A DNA stretch of 64,000 bases from Candidatus Saccharibacteria bacterium UBA6175 (GTDB lineage: Bacteria; Patescibacteriota; Saccharimonadia; Saccharimonadales; Saccharimonadaceae): assembly GCA_002422915.1 (NCBI GenBank), contig DITV01000004.1:141890-205889 (forward strand). Reading direction: 5' to 3'. The position numbers were made by a program, and so were the translations under genes. The notes below the pieces were generated by a model. The model was given only the letters and a program-made list of their open reading frames with translations. It was not told the DNA's origin and made no database searches. Of this stretch, positions 35,053-44,205 are shown in pieces; position 1 is the first letter of the stretch, and each line of letters opens with the position of its first letter.

Positions 35053-36372
35053 GTGAAAAACAAAGTACAACCGCGAAGACCAGGAGGGTTCAATGAGCTA
35101 CTCCCGGCTGGCCAGATCGAGTTCGATCGGCTCAAAGGAATCATCGCATCCACCTACGAAAAGTACGGATTTACGCCTCTCGACACCCCGGTGTTGGAGT
35201 TGACGGATGTCCTGCTCGCAAAAGGTGGCGGCGAAACCGAGCAACAGGTCTACAGCTTCAAGCGTGAGGGTTCGAAAACGGACTTCACGATGCGCTACGA
35301 CCTGACCGTCCCGCTCGCGCGATATGTCGCTGAGCACGAGAGTGATCTCGTTTTTCCTTTCCGTCGCTATCACATTGGCAAGGTTTACCGCGCCGAGCGT
35401 CAGCAGAAGGGGAGGTTCAACGAGTTCTACCAGTGCGACATCGATGTCATTGGCTCGAGAAGTCCGCTCATCGACGCTGAGTTTCCGGCAATCATCAACG
35501 AGATTTTCGAGAAATTTGGCTTCGGTGAATTCACCATCCGGCTCAACAATAGGATGGTGCTCAACGGCTTCTTCGATGGCATCGGCCTTGCGCACGTCTC
35601 GAGTGAAGTGCTCCGCACGATCGACAAGATGGAGAAGATTTCCAAGGAAGAGCTCAAAGAAAACCTGTCACAGATCGGTCTCAACCGAACTCAGGTCGAC
35701 AAGGTTCTGGACTTCACGTCCATCACCGGCTCTAACGACGAAGTACTCTCGCGCCTTGGGGTGCTCGACGTGGATTCCGACCTCTTCAGGGATGGAGTGG
35801 AGAAGCTGGGTATCCTCGTCGGCGCACTTCGTACGATGGGCGTCCCCGAGTCTCGTTTCCGCATCGATCTCCGGATCGCGCGGGGGCTAGACTACTACAC
35901 GGGCACTGTATATGAGACGATTCTCAATGATTACCCGGAGGTTGGTAGCGTGTGTTCCGGCGGTCGTTACGACGATCTCGCCGGCTACTACACAGCCACC
36001 GACCTTCCTGGTGTTGGAATCTCAATCGGACTCAGCCGCTTGTTCTCGAAGCTTTCGGAGATTCCGGGATTGATCCCGGCCGAACGCAAGAGCCCTGCGG
36101 ATGTTGTCGTGATGTCGATCGGCTCGGATCAAAACGAGACTGCTATTGCCATCGCTTCCGCACTTCGCGAGTCGGGTGTGAGTGCCATGCTATACACCGA
36201 GCCTGACCAGCTCAAGAAGAAGCTCCGTTTCGCTAGTCGAATGGGATTCGCGTATGCGGTCCTGATTGGCGAGAAGGAGATGCAGTCCGGAACAGTGTCC
36301 CTCAAAGACATGAACGCCGGCACTTCTCGAGAAGTTGAGGTTATGGAGCTTGTCTCCACACTCAAAAAGTAG
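35053..36372 (+). CDS. hisS: Second histidyl-tRNA synthetase (paralogue)
   Basis: A 439-residue class II synthetase charging tRNA-His with histidine. It is colinear and highly similar to the other hisS at 49959: VQPRRPGGFNELLPAGQIEF, AKGGGETEQQVYSF, MRYDLTVPLARYVAEH, motif 2 YHIGKVYRAERQQKGRFNEF and the histidine motif ARGLDYYTGTVYE are all present. The C-terminal anticodon-binding domain is retained, so it is not a HisZ-like regulatory fragment. The start is GTG at 35053, matching the paralogue's N-terminus; the frame continues upstream to 34990 across the promoter. G/C-ending codons appear more frequent than in the paralogue. Likely roles are resistance to a HisRS inhibitor, or supply of His-tRNA for a special pathway next to the racemase. 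Confidence 0.9.
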   Translation: MKNKVQPRRPGGFNELLPAGQIEFDRLKGIIASTYEKYGFTPLDTPVLELTDVLLAKGGGETEQQVYSFKREGSKTDFTMRYDLTVPLARYVAEHESDLVFPFRRYHIGKVYRAERQQKGRFNEFYQCDIDVIGSRSPLIDAEFPAIINEIFEKFGFGEFTIRLNNRMVLNGFFDGIGLAHVSSEVLRTIDKMEKISKEELKENLSQIGLNRTQVDKVLDFTSITGSNDEVLSRLGVLDVDSDLFRDGVEKLGILVGALRTMGVPESRFRIDLRIARGLDYYTGTVYETILNDYPEVGSVCSGGRYDDLAGYYTATDLPGVGISIGLSRLFSKLSEIPGLIPAERKSPADVVVMSIGSDQNETAIAIASALRESGVSAMLYTEPDQLKKKLRFASRMGFAYAVLIGEKEMQSGTVSLKDMNAGTSREVEVMELVSTLKK

Positions 36373-36391
36373 TAGTTCGCTTCTCTGTGTA

Positions 36392-36464
36392 GCTCGGGCG
36401 AGAGTATTTCTCTCTCGCCCGAGCACGCACAATCTCAATGCCCTCGGAGGGCTTTTTTATTTTG
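36392..36464 (+). terminator. Tandem 3' hairpins after the second hisS
   Basis: A perfect 13-bp stem (36392-36404 with 36412-36424, loop of 7) is followed by a second hairpin GCCCT/AGGGC (36440-36444 with 36448-36452) and TTTTTTATTTT. The second is a clear intrinsic terminator for the plus strand and overlaps the last codons of the convergent HD gene. Confidence 0.85.
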
Positions 36465-37242
36465 CTCGCAAAGCTAGTCGCCCTACGGCCCTTGCATGCC
36501 CCTTGCTCAGCATATGCAACGCTTTCTGCCGCTCTTCACCCTTAATAATACTGTTTGGTAAAAAGAGTCCCATCTTATGAATTCGGAATTGATGAATGTA
36601 TTTCTCGTCGAGGCGTCGTTGCTTGTCGCCGATGGTCGCATGATTGCCGCCGGCATTGTCTATAAAATCTGAGAGTTTTAGCACGCGACCATGCGGAGAG
36701 TTGTAGATGAGCTTTAGGGTGTGCCGCGTGTAGACATCAAGCTTCGATTCACCTTCGGGAACCTCTGGGTTTGTGACTGCTTCAATCAGTTCGACAACGG
36801 TTTCGTTGGTGAGCAATGCAAGTGCTTTACGGCCAAGGATACGGGCCTCTTCACGTGTTTCGGGTTTTTCGCCGGTAAGTGCTAGCACGAGGTCGCGAGG
36901 GTGATCTTCAAATGAATCATGGAGTGGCGCAGCGGCAATGAGGTTTGGATCTCGAATCCCAAAATCCTCAATCATACGAAGAGTAACGCGCATGAGGTGG
37001 TCGTTGTAGTGACCATTCGTGCGCATATCGTCCGCGTGAAGAGCGAGCCCTAGCTGAAGACTCAAGTTTATCAGTTCGTTATCACTAAACCCAGTTCGCT
37101 CAAGAGTATCTATAGTTCGAGCATAGAGACCAATTGTCCCAAACTCTTCGGTAACCCTTCCTAAAGACAAACCCCTGACCATGTCAGGGGTGATAGATGC
37201 TGGATCTATGTTTGGGGTGTCAAAAAGAATTGGTGTACCCAT
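36457..37242 (-). CDS. HD-domain phosphohydrolase, SpoT/Mesh1-like
   Basis: A 261-residue protein with an HD metal-dependent phosphohydrolase core: HYNDHLMRVTLRM (about residues 78-90), the paired PLHDSFED (His108-Asp109, then Glu-Asp), and a late KLSDFIDNAGG (about 190). The spacing resembles the hydrolase half of RelA/SpoT enzymes and small alarmone hydrolases, so degradation of (p)ppGpp is plausible. No synthetase or TGS domain is present. TATAAT (complement of 37248-37253) ends 5 bases before the ATG. Its 3' end runs into the terminator of the convergent hisS. Confidence 0.78.
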   Translation of the reverse strand: MGTPILFDTPNIDPASITPDMVRGLSLGRVTEEFGTIGLYARTIDTLERTGFSDNELINLSLQLGLALHADDMRTNGHYNDHLMRVTLRMIEDFGIRDPNLIAAAPLHDSFEDHPRDLVLALTGEKPETREEARILGRKALALLTNETVVELIEAVTNPEVPEGESKLDVYTRHTLKLIYNSPHGRVLKLSDFIDNAGGNHATIGDKQRRLDEKYIHQFRIHKMGLFLPNSIIKGEERQKALHMLSKGHARAVGRLALRAK

Positions 37243-37308
37243 GCCATATTATAAAACGATACGATAAAATTTGTAAATAGCCTCTTTTCGAACTGCTATA
37301 CTACACCC

Positions 37309-37898
37309 ATGAAAACCGAATACGAAGTCAAATTCCTCTCCGTTAACATTGATGAAATTCGGGAGCGCTTAAAGTCGAGTGGCGCCGAGCTGGTCAAGCC
37401 AATGCGCATGATGCGGCGGGTAACGATCGATACACCGGCACTGAAACAAAAAGATGCGTTTGTGCGCGTCCGTGACGAAGGTGATCGTACGACACTGACG
37501 TATAAACAGTTCGACCAACTATCGGTCGATGGTGCAAAGGAGTTTCAAGTGACGGTGAGTGATTTCGATGAAACCGTCCAGCTGCTCGCCGCAGCCGGGT
37601 TGCCGCACGGCTCGTTTCAAGAATCAAAACGCGAGACCTGGGAGCTCGACCACGTTGAATTCATGATCGACGAATGGCCCTGGCTTGAACCATACATTGA
37701 AATTGAGGCTGGATCAGAGCAAGAAGTGCGTGCCATGGCTGACGACTCGGATTTGACTGGGAGAACGCTGTGTTTGGTGACGTGATGGCCGCCTATCGGG
37801 CGCAGTATCCTCACCTGGCAGAAGCCCAGACAGTCGGAAATCTCCCTGAAGTAACGTTCGATGCACCAGTTCCCGATATGCTCAAGCAGCCGGCATAA
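37309..37898 (+). pseudogene. CYTH-domain protein (class IV adenylate cyclase/ThTPase-like), frameshifted
   Basis: The first frame (37309-37785, 158 residues) starts MKTEYEVKF with the ExExK motif of CYTH triphosphate tunnel enzymes, followed by FVRVRDEGDRTTLTYK and EFMIDEWPWLEPYIEIE. After SEQEVRAMADD it goes out of register. In another frame the next bases read GFDWENAVFGDVMAAYRAQY and continue to a TAA at 37896-37898, exactly what a class IV cyclase C-terminus should look like. One base appears to be missing near 37745-37752. The intact protein would be about 195 residues. It is a real mutation, a sequencing error or, less likely, a programmed shift. TATACT (37297-37302) ends 6 bases before the ATG. 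Confidence 0.82.
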
Positions 37899-37985
37899 AA
37901 TCAACACACACGACGATAGTATTTTTCATCCCTCATCATCCCGCATATGCTAGAATGAAAGCAAATACGCAGCAAGGAGTAGTGT

Positions 37986-40900
37986 GTGAAGACGGTGAAA
38001 AGGGCGAGAGCAAAGTATTTGTGGGTAGCGGCGTTATACGTTGCATCGATGGCAAGTTTTTTTAGCATCCCTGTATCGGTACAGGCAGATAGTGAGCTCG
38101 CCTATTCTGGCGGTCCTGCCACGGGGTTAGTTGAAGACTACATTCCCCTCAGCGGTATTACGATTACTTCTGATGAGCCTACTATTCCGGTAAAGATCAG
38201 TGCTCCCCACGGCGAACTCTCCATGACGGTGACCACTGGGTTGACGTTTTCGAGCGATCCTACGGGGCGGTCGCTGAGCTTTACTGGCTCTCGGTCTGAT
38301 GTGAGCGCTGCCCTTGCAACCCTCCGCTACCGAACCATCACCGCCGGTCCGGTCCAGATCGACATTTCTTTAACCACTGAAGATGAAGTCTACTTCCCTG
38401 GTAACGGGCACCTGTATTCCATCATCAATGTTCCTGGTGGAATTACACACGACGATGCAGTGATTGCGGCTGAAGGGCTCACCCGCTACGGCGTTCCGGG
38501 GTACCTCGCAACGGTAACCAGTCAAGAAGAGAACGACTACTTGGTTGGTCGCTTGAGTGGTGATGGATGGTTTGGGGCAAGCGACAAGACTACAGAGGGT
38601 GACTGGCAGTGGAGTACCGGTCCAGAAGCGGGAACATCGTTTTGGTCGGGGCTTGGGGCTAATGTCGATGGTCAGCCCGTCGACGGTCTTTTCTCGAACT
38701 GGGCTAGCGGAGAGCCCAACGACTCTGGTGGCGATGAGGACTGCGCGCAGTTCTACAGCAGCGGAAGTGGTTGGAACGACCTGCCGTGTAGTTATCCGTA
38801 TCTTTCGTACTATGTTGTTGAGTTCGGTACAAGCGGCAACCTCCCTCAAGTTGAGCAAATTTCGATACCAGTGACGGTTAACATCCCTTCGGTTGATACG
38901 TTTGAAATTGACTCATGCGTTGACCTCGTTAACGGCTTTAGTGTTGAAAAAGATACTCGTTATGACACACTCTCACTCACTCAAGACATTGACTGTACTG
39001 GCGAAGACGTGCAGCCACTCTTTAGTGAAGACGATCCTACCTTTGGTGTCATCGGCTTCCGAGGAACTTTTGATGGCCAGGGCTTTGCGATTAACAACTT
39101 AACAGTAAATTCTTCTGACGATAGTGCGGCCGGATTGTTTGGATATGTGAATGGGGGAGTAATTACCGACACCGTACTGGATGTCAATATATCAGGCGTT
39201 GAGTGTGTTGGAGGGTTGGCTGGTGTTTCAATGGGAGCAACAATCAGCGAGGTGACCATCTCTGGCTCTGTTAATGGTGATTATCGAGTAGGTGGGCTGG
39301 TCGGCTGTGAGCGAGGATCGTCTACCGCAGCGTCCCTCATCGAAGACAATATCGTCTCTGCCGACGTGAGTGCCGAGTACTCCGCAGGTGGAATTATCGG
39401 CATTATTTCCAACGAGTCCGACGAAACGGGTGCCGAAATCACCGTACAAGCAAATGAATTTAATGGCGAGCTCATTGGAGTGGACGAGAATTATGCGATG
39501 GGCGGAATCATCGGCCAACTCTATGCATATTCCGATGCCGAAGTTTCGATAAACAACAACACGCTTTCGTCCGAAATCTCACTCCCAACGTATGACTATG
39601 TGGGTGGTGTTGTTGGTCTAGTGAATGCCTATGATGTTTCATCGACTCTCATTTTCGAGAATAACGTTAATGGTGCGGTGAGCGCTTACAACACCGCCGG
39701 AGGTGTAGCTGGTGCGGTGTATTCTGACTACGAAGCACAGCTCACGATACGGGACAGTACCACCACTCAAGCGGTGTCCGTAGAGGATAGTAAGGTGGGC
39801 GGAATAGTGGGTGAGCTTGGTGGCTATAGTGTGATACGCAACTCATCTTCCAGTGCGCTCGTTACGGGAACCGATGGAGATGTTGGAGGGCTTGTCGGTA
39901 ATAATTACGGAGATGCTCGGATCATAGAGAGTGTTGCAACCGGGCTTGTCAACGGCGGAACAACACAGGGCAACGGAACTGGCGGCTTGGTGGGTCGCAA
40001 CTCAGGAATGATTGAACGAAGCTACGCGACGGGTACGGTTCAAGGCTATAGTCGAGTTGGTGGACTGGCTGGCGCCAATGGTGGTGACATCTTCGATTCA
40101 TATGCAAGAGGTAACGTATCGGGTAATGATAATGTTGGTGGGTTTGCTGGCCGTTGTGGCGACAACCTCACCCGTGTCTATTCAACCGGAACCGTTACTT
40201 CTGTTGAGCCATCTTTTGGTGGACTTCTTGGGGTGAACGGACAGGGTGACTGTGACCTGAATGGTGGATACTGGGATGTCGAGACAAGCGGTGTTGATTC
40301 GTCTGTACTTGGTGAGGGAAAGACAACCGCACAAATGCAACGTCAGTCCACCTTTGCCTCATTGGACGACGACGATAACCCAGTGCTTTGGAACTTTATC
40401 TCTGTCTGGGGAATCTCGCCGGGAGTTAATGACGGCTACCCTTGCCTTCGTGCCTTCGATGTGGCGTGTGCCACGATCGGTGACGAAGACGCCGACGGTA
40501 TTCAAACTTCTGTCGAAAACGCCGCACCGAACTCAGGTGATGCTAACAACGATGGAATCCTTGATAGTTTACAAAGCAATGTATCAAGCCTGCCAGGAAA
40601 TAACGGCGGGAACTATGTTGCGGTCGTCGTTGATCAGTCTTGTGTACTCCAAGACGTACGGGTGACTGCTGAAACGAGCCACACTTCAGCCGATCCTGGC
40701 TACCAGTACCAAGAAGGATTTGTTAACTTCGCAGCTGATTGCGGAACGCCGGGGTATGAGACCACTGTAACACTCTATTTCTATGGAGCAGCAATCAGTG
40801 ACGCTGTTGTACGAAAATACTTGCCAACCCAAAATGCCTACCTTACCGTATCCGCAGCAACACGTACCGCGGAAACAATTGGCGGTCAAGCGGTAGTTGT

Positions 40901-41057
40901 GGCCTCTTACCAAGTCACTGACGGTGGATCGCTGGATATCGACGGGCAAGAGAATGGCATCATCGTTGACCCGGTCGGCCTTGGTGTCTTGGTGACTGGC
41001 GCGCCAAACACAGGCGTGGTTTCATCGCAGCCTCAATACCGCATGTTTGTGTTGTAG
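37986..41057 (+). CDS. Large surface adhesin with C-type lectin domain, GLUG repeats and APNTG motif
   Basis: A 1023-residue exported protein: signal peptide at residues 1-34, a cadherin-like beta region to about 135, and a C-type lectin domain at about 140-290 (GYLATVTSQEENDYL, DGLFSNWASGEPNDSGGDED, WNDLPCSYPY). A long solenoid of GLUG-type repeats covers about 385-800 (GGLVGRNSGMIERSYATGTV and similar). A DADGIQTSVENAAPNSGDAN calcium-type stretch follows, then a choice-of-anchor-like beta domain. It ends GAPNTG plus 13 residues, with no membrane helix, so the sorting signal appears truncated. The start is GTG at 37986 after AAGGAG. A sortase follows 7 bases later. Carbohydrate-dependent host binding is likely. 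Confidence 0.85.
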   Translation: MKTVKRARAKYLWVAALYVASMASFFSIPVSVQADSELAYSGGPATGLVEDYIPLSGITITSDEPTIPVKISAPHGELSMTVTTGLTFSSDPTGRSLSFTGSRSDVSAALATLRYRTITAGPVQIDISLTTEDEVYFPGNGHLYSIINVPGGITHDDAVIAAEGLTRYGVPGYLATVTSQEENDYLVGRLSGDGWFGASDKTTEGDWQWSTGPEAGTSFWSGLGANVDGQPVDGLFSNWASGEPNDSGGDEDCAQFYSSGSGWNDLPCSYPYLSYYVVEFGTSGNLPQVEQISIPVTVNIPSVDTFEIDSCVDLVNGFSVEKDTRYDTLSLTQDIDCTGEDVQPLFSEDDPTFGVIGFRGTFDGQGFAINNLTVNSSDDSAAGLFGYVNGGVITDTVLDVNISGVECVGGLAGVSMGATISEVTISGSVNGDYRVGGLVGCERGSSTAASLIEDNIVSADVSAEYSAGGIIGIISNESDETGAEITVQANEFNGELIGVDENYAMGGIIGQLYAYSDAEVSINNNTLSSEISLPTYDYVGGVVGLVNAYDVSSTLIFENNVNGAVSAYNTAGGVAGAVYSDYEAQLTIRDSTTTQAVSVEDSKVGGIVGELGGYSVIRNSSSSALVTGTDGDVGGLVGNNYGDARIIESVATGLVNGGTTQGNGTGGLVGRNSGMIERSYATGTVQGYSRVGGLAGANGGDIFDSYARGNVSGNDNVGGFAGRCGDNLTRVYSTGTVTSVEPSFGGLLGVNGQGDCDLNGGYWDVETSGVDSSVLGEGKTTAQMQRQSTFASLDDDDNPVLWNFISVWGISPGVNDGYPCLRAFDVACATIGDEDADGIQTSVENAAPNSGDANNDGILDSLQSNVSSLPGNNGGNYVAVVVDQSCVLQDVRVTAETSHTSADPGYQYQEGFVNFAADCGTPGYETTVTLYFYGAAISDAVVRKYLPTQNAYLTVSAATRTAETIGGQAVVVASYQVTDGGSLDIDGQENGIIVDPVGLGVLVTGAPNTGVVSSQPQYRMFVL

Positions 41058-41064
41058 GATCTTG

Positions 41065-41706
41065 ATGAAGAGAGCTTTGAGAAAACACAGACGATTCCTC
41101 TGGCTCGCCGGGGGAATCATCCTTGTTTTAGTGATCGCTGCGCTCATCTGGCAATTCCAAACTCAGAACACCAAACCTTCTTCAACGAGCGACATCGTTA
41201 CCGTATCAGCTGAGCCAAGTACTGTGCCAATTGGGCCAGATTTTACATGGGACGGTGCACCAAACGAGCCCAAGAAGCTCTTTATCCCACGTTTAGGTAT
41301 TGAAGGTTTTATCCAAAAAGTTGGTGTCGATCAGAATGGGGAGGTGGCAGTGCCAACTAACATTGCCCTGGCAGGCTGGTTTGTCGATTCAGTGAGGCCC
41401 GGTGAAAAAGGACTGAGTGTTATTGACGGGCATATTTCAACCGGTTCAGAAAAGGCTATCTTTCAGCGCCTCTCGGAAGTAAAAACAGGGGATGTATTCT
41501 CGATTGAGTTTGGAGATGGCTTGAAAAAGGACTTTGTGGTCTTTGGAGTGAAGGATGTGACTCGGGAAGACGCGCCAGCGGTTCTTTTCTCGCAAGACCC
41601 AACTGTTGCGCGACAACTTAATTTAATTACGTGTGGCGGAGATTACGATGACTCGGAGAGTACCTTTACGCGACGTGTCATTGTTCAGGCAAAACCGGTG
41701 AGCTAA
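41065..41706 (+). CDS. Sortase (second)
   Basis: A 213-residue sortase with an N-terminal membrane anchor at about residues 11-31 and a catalytic barrel. The triad is His123 in VIDGHISTG, Cys190 in NLITCGG and Arg203/204 in FTRRVIVQ. The start is ATG at 41065, seven bases after the adhesin stop; an in-frame TTG upstream would overlap the adhesin. It lacks the long basic head of the sortase at 29203. Placement directly after a protein ending in APNTG suggests both sortases read the same five-residue motif. Confidence 0.9.
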   Translation: MKRALRKHRRFLWLAGGIILVLVIAALIWQFQTQNTKPSSTSDIVTVSAEPSTVPIGPDFTWDGAPNEPKKLFIPRLGIEGFIQKVGVDQNGEVAVPTNIALAGWFVDSVRPGEKGLSVIDGHISTGSEKAIFQRLSEVKTGDVFSIEFGDGLKKDFVVFGVKDVTREDAPAVLFSQDPTVARQLNLITCGGDYDDSESTFTRRVIVQAKPVS

Positions 41707-41738
41707 AGGTTTGGTTGTACCTCTGATATACTGTCTGT

Positions 41739-42440
41739 ATGACAGAGCTTTCAATTGAAACACTTCATACCTACAGCGAACAAGACGCCAAAGAACTCGG
41801 TTTCTTGATGAAGTCACTGAGTGAACGGTACGATGGCCACCCAATCGACCAAGAGCTATTACAGGCAATCATCACATCGCCTGACGCCGATCAACTTGTC
41901 GCCCGTTTAAAGGGTCGGATTGTTGGCGCTGCTACTCTTAGTACCGTAATGGGCCCGATCGCAGGCCGAGTTGGCTACTTGAACGACTTCGTCACCGATG
42001 CCGAGGTACAAGGTCAGGGTATTGGTTCGCGCTTGTGGGGTGAAGTTGAACGCTGGTGTGTTGAGCGAAACGTTCCGCTCATCTTCACTTCACGGGAATC
42101 ACGCCAAGCCGCGCATGCCTTTTACGAACGGCAGGGAGCGGAAATTGTTGACACGACCGCCTTTCGCTTTGATCCAGCGAAGTCGTACATTACTAAAGCA
42201 AACCCCACCGAGGAGGATTGGTTTCGATACAACCAGGCGCTTTCGCCACTTGAATACGCTCCACTTACTGATGTTGATCGTCGTGCAACGGCACTTGGTA
42301 TGTCAACCGACGACTATTTTGAGCACATAAAAGAACGAGTTGGACTGCTTGATGGAGCTGAACTGCGCCTCGTTTCTTCAGACATGGATAGCGCATGGCA
42401 CATTATTGTTGCCGAAACAGACAGGAGCGAGCTCTCCTGA
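41739..42440 (+). CDS. GNAT-family acetyltransferase
   Basis: A 233-residue protein with a GNAT core at about residues 1-150: VAR-type first strands, VGYLNDFVTDAEVQGQGIGS with the Q-x-x-G-I-G acetyl-CoA loop, and HAFYERQGAEIVDTTAFRF. About 80 extra C-terminal residues (EDWFRYNQALSPLEYAPLTD and on) are of unknown role. TATACT (41727-41732) ends 6 bases before the ATG, so the message should be leaderless. The stop overlaps the start of the rhodanese gene (TGATG). The substrate is unknown. Confidence 0.83.
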   Translation: MTELSIETLHTYSEQDAKELGFLMKSLSERYDGHPIDQELLQAIITSPDADQLVARLKGRIVGAATLSTVMGPIAGRVGYLNDFVTDAEVQGQGIGSRLWGEVERWCVERNVPLIFTSRESRQAAHAFYERQGAEIVDTTAFRFDPAKSYITKANPTEEDWFRYNQALSPLEYAPLTDVDRRATALGMSTDDYFEHIKERVGLLDGAELRLVSSDMDSAWHIIVAETDRSELS

Positions 42441-42706
42441 TGAGCAGCAAGCGTGTTTTTGTCGATGTTCGTGAACCATTCGAGTTTAGCCAAGGCCATG
42501 TACCGGGGGCTATTAATATACCGCCCGCTGATTTAGTGGCAGGCGCCAAACTACTAGAAGCCTATCCAAAAGACGCCGAACTGATCCTCTACTGTGTGTC
42601 TGGCAGCCGTTCGAACGTTTCGATGAACATTTTGCGCCAGCTAGGCTATACCAACTTGGTGAACGGTATTAACCAGCAGCAGGTGCGCGCGAAGTACGGG
42701 CTGTGA
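42440..42706 (+). CDS. Single-domain rhodanese-like sulfurtransferase
   Basis: An 88-residue rhodanese domain. VFVDVREPFEFSQGHVPGAI (residues 6-25) is the standard opening, and the active loop CVSGSR starts at Cys52, the expected persulfide carrier. Single-domain rhodaneses move sulfur or act in redox homeostasis, and no signal peptide is present, so it is cytoplasmic. The ATG shares one base with the stop of the GNAT gene. Confidence 0.9.
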   Translation: MSSKRVFVDVREPFEFSQGHVPGAINIPPADLVAGAKLLEAYPKDAELILYCVSGSRSNVSMNILRQLGYTNLVNGINQQQVRAKYGL

Positions 42707-42745
42707 AAATATGAGTGGCATGGGGCACTCTGCTACTATAGAAGC

Positions 42746-42991
42746 ATGAGCACGCTTAACCCAGCAACCATTACCGGACGCATCAACAGCAAGGCGCTCG
42801 CACTGCTTGATGATGCACCTGAGGGTATTCGCTGGGTCGATCTGTCCCGCCTACTGAAGGAACACGACCCCACCTTTCATCCAAAAACCATCAACGGCTG
42901 TGTCTGGAGGCTCGTCGAAAACTTTCCCGACCGAGTGTATAAACCAGAGAAGGGGCTATTTCGGTCTAGAAAGTACGAATCTCAAGCGTAA
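42746..42991 (+). CDS. Small winged-helix-like protein, unknown
   Basis: An 81-residue protein with predicted helix-turn-helix character: SKALALLDDAPEGIRWVDLS, LLKEHDPTFHPKTINGCVWR and a beta-wing-like DRVYKPEKGLFRSRKY. It probably binds DNA or another protein. TACTAT ends 6 bases before the ATG, predicting a leaderless start. A glycosyltransferase follows 5 bases later. I cannot name a family. Confidence 0.6.
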   Translation: MSTLNPATITGRINSKALALLDDAPEGIRWVDLSRLLKEHDPTFHPKTINGCVWRLVENFPDRVYKPEKGLFRSRKYESQA

Positions 42992-42996
42992 CGCTC

Positions 42997-44205
42997 ATGA
43001 ACACTCGTCAACCTGAATCGCTACGAATTTTCATTGCCAGCGAGACACCGCTAAATCATCGAAATGGTGTTGCAAACAGTGTGTTGCAGGTATTGCCCGA
43101 GTTCAAGGCGCAAGGTCATGAGGTTATGATAATGTGCCCAAAGCCAGCCGAGGACTCGTATAGCGGCTTTCCGGTCGTGAAAACAAAAAAAGTAAAGATT
43201 CCAGGGTATAATTTCAACCTCGGCATTCCCTCACTCGCTTTTGTTGAGCGAACGATGAAAGAGTTTCAACCGGCAGTTGTTTACTCTGCTAGCCCCTACC
43301 TGCTGGGAGGTCACGCGGTTCGCGCTGCTAATAATTTCTTGTTACCCTCAGTCTCTAACTATCAGTCACGTGTCGAGATGTTTGGTAATAACGCTGCCGA
43401 AAAAATATTTAAGGACAAAAAGGTAAGGAAGGCTGTTGTTGATGGCTTCGGAAAAAGCGTTATAAAAAGAACAAAGCGAATCTACAACCACTCTACCTTG
43501 GCACTTGTTCCTTCCAACGCATCACAAGATGATCTATTGCGTTATAACATCCATACCCTAATACGCCAATGGGGAAGAGGCGTCGATGGCGTATTGTACC
43601 ACCCTGACAAAAAACAACTTGATCATGTTAAAGAGCAGCGAAGAGTGTGGTCGAATAATGGCGAAAAAGTTATCGCGATTTGCGTCGGTCGACTGTCGCC
43701 CGAAAAGCGAGTTGAGCGACTCGCCGCACTGAAAGAGACCGGTGTACAAATTGTTGTTGTTGGAAAGGGCGAAAAGGCGTACGAAAAACTGCTACGTTCC
43801 GAGCTGCCCGAAGGAACTATATTTACCGGTGAGCTCACCGGTGAGGAACTGGCGACTGCGGTGAGTGCTGCACACTTTTCCATACACACCGGTACTGAAG
43901 ATACGTTCGGCCAGACGGTTCAGGAAGCAATGGCTGCGGGCAACCCTGTGATTGCACCGAGTGCGGGAGGGCCCGCCGAGATCGTTACACACGGGCGAAC
44001 GGGCTTAATTTACGATGCCGAAGATGACAGAGCGCTGCGGGACATGGCTATTCTTCTCAGAGATAATGAGCTGATGCGCAATGAAATGGGTCGCAATGGA
44101 CGTAGAGAAGTTGAAGACAAAACATGGTCACGGTATGCGGGACTTCTGATCGACTACTTTTATGAGGCGATTGATATACAGGGAATTGAGCTTGCTCATC
44201 GCTAA
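42997..44205 (+). CDS. Family 4 glycosyltransferase (GT-B)
   Basis: A 402-residue GT-B transferase, like those that act on diacylglycerol or phosphatidylinositol lipids. The acceptor-side loop is NHRNGVANSVLQVLPEFKAQ (residues 19-38), an ICVGRLSPEKRVERLAALKE marks the linker to the donor domain, and the E-x7-E motif region is DTFGQTVQEAMAAGNPVIAP (about 305-324) with GGPAEIVTHGRTGLIY. Glycolipid synthesis is plausible. The stop overlaps the convergent wHTH-Nudix gene by 4 bases. Confidence 0.9.
   Translation: MNTRQPESLRIFIASETPLNHRNGVANSVLQVLPEFKAQGHEVMIMCPKPAEDSYSGFPVVKTKKVKIPGYNFNLGIPSLAFVERTMKEFQPAVVYSASPYLLGGHAVRAANNFLLPSVSNYQSRVEMFGNNAAEKIFKDKKVRKAVVDGFGKSVIKRTKRIYNHSTLALVPSNASQDDLLRYNIHTLIRQWGRGVDGVLYHPDKKQLDHVKEQRRVWSNNGEKVIAICVGRLSPEKRVERLAALKETGVQIVVVGKGEKAYEKLLRSELPEGTIFTGELTGEELATAVSAAHFSIHTGTEDTFGQTVQEAMAAGNPVIAPSAGGPAEIVTHGRTGLIYDAEDDRALRDMAILLRDNELMRNEMGRNGRREVEDKTWSRYAGLLIDYFYEAIDIQGIELAHR

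Noticed and set aside
35053..36372. HisZ (regulatory HisRS-like subunit of HisG)
   Set aside because: All catalytic motifs and the C-terminal anticodon-binding domain are present, and no his biosynthesis gene is nearby.
39100..40250. DNA-level tandem repeat or CRISPR-like array in the adhesin
   Set aside because: The repetition is at protein level (GLUG units of variable length). The nucleotide sequence is diverged and there are no constant repeats with spacers.
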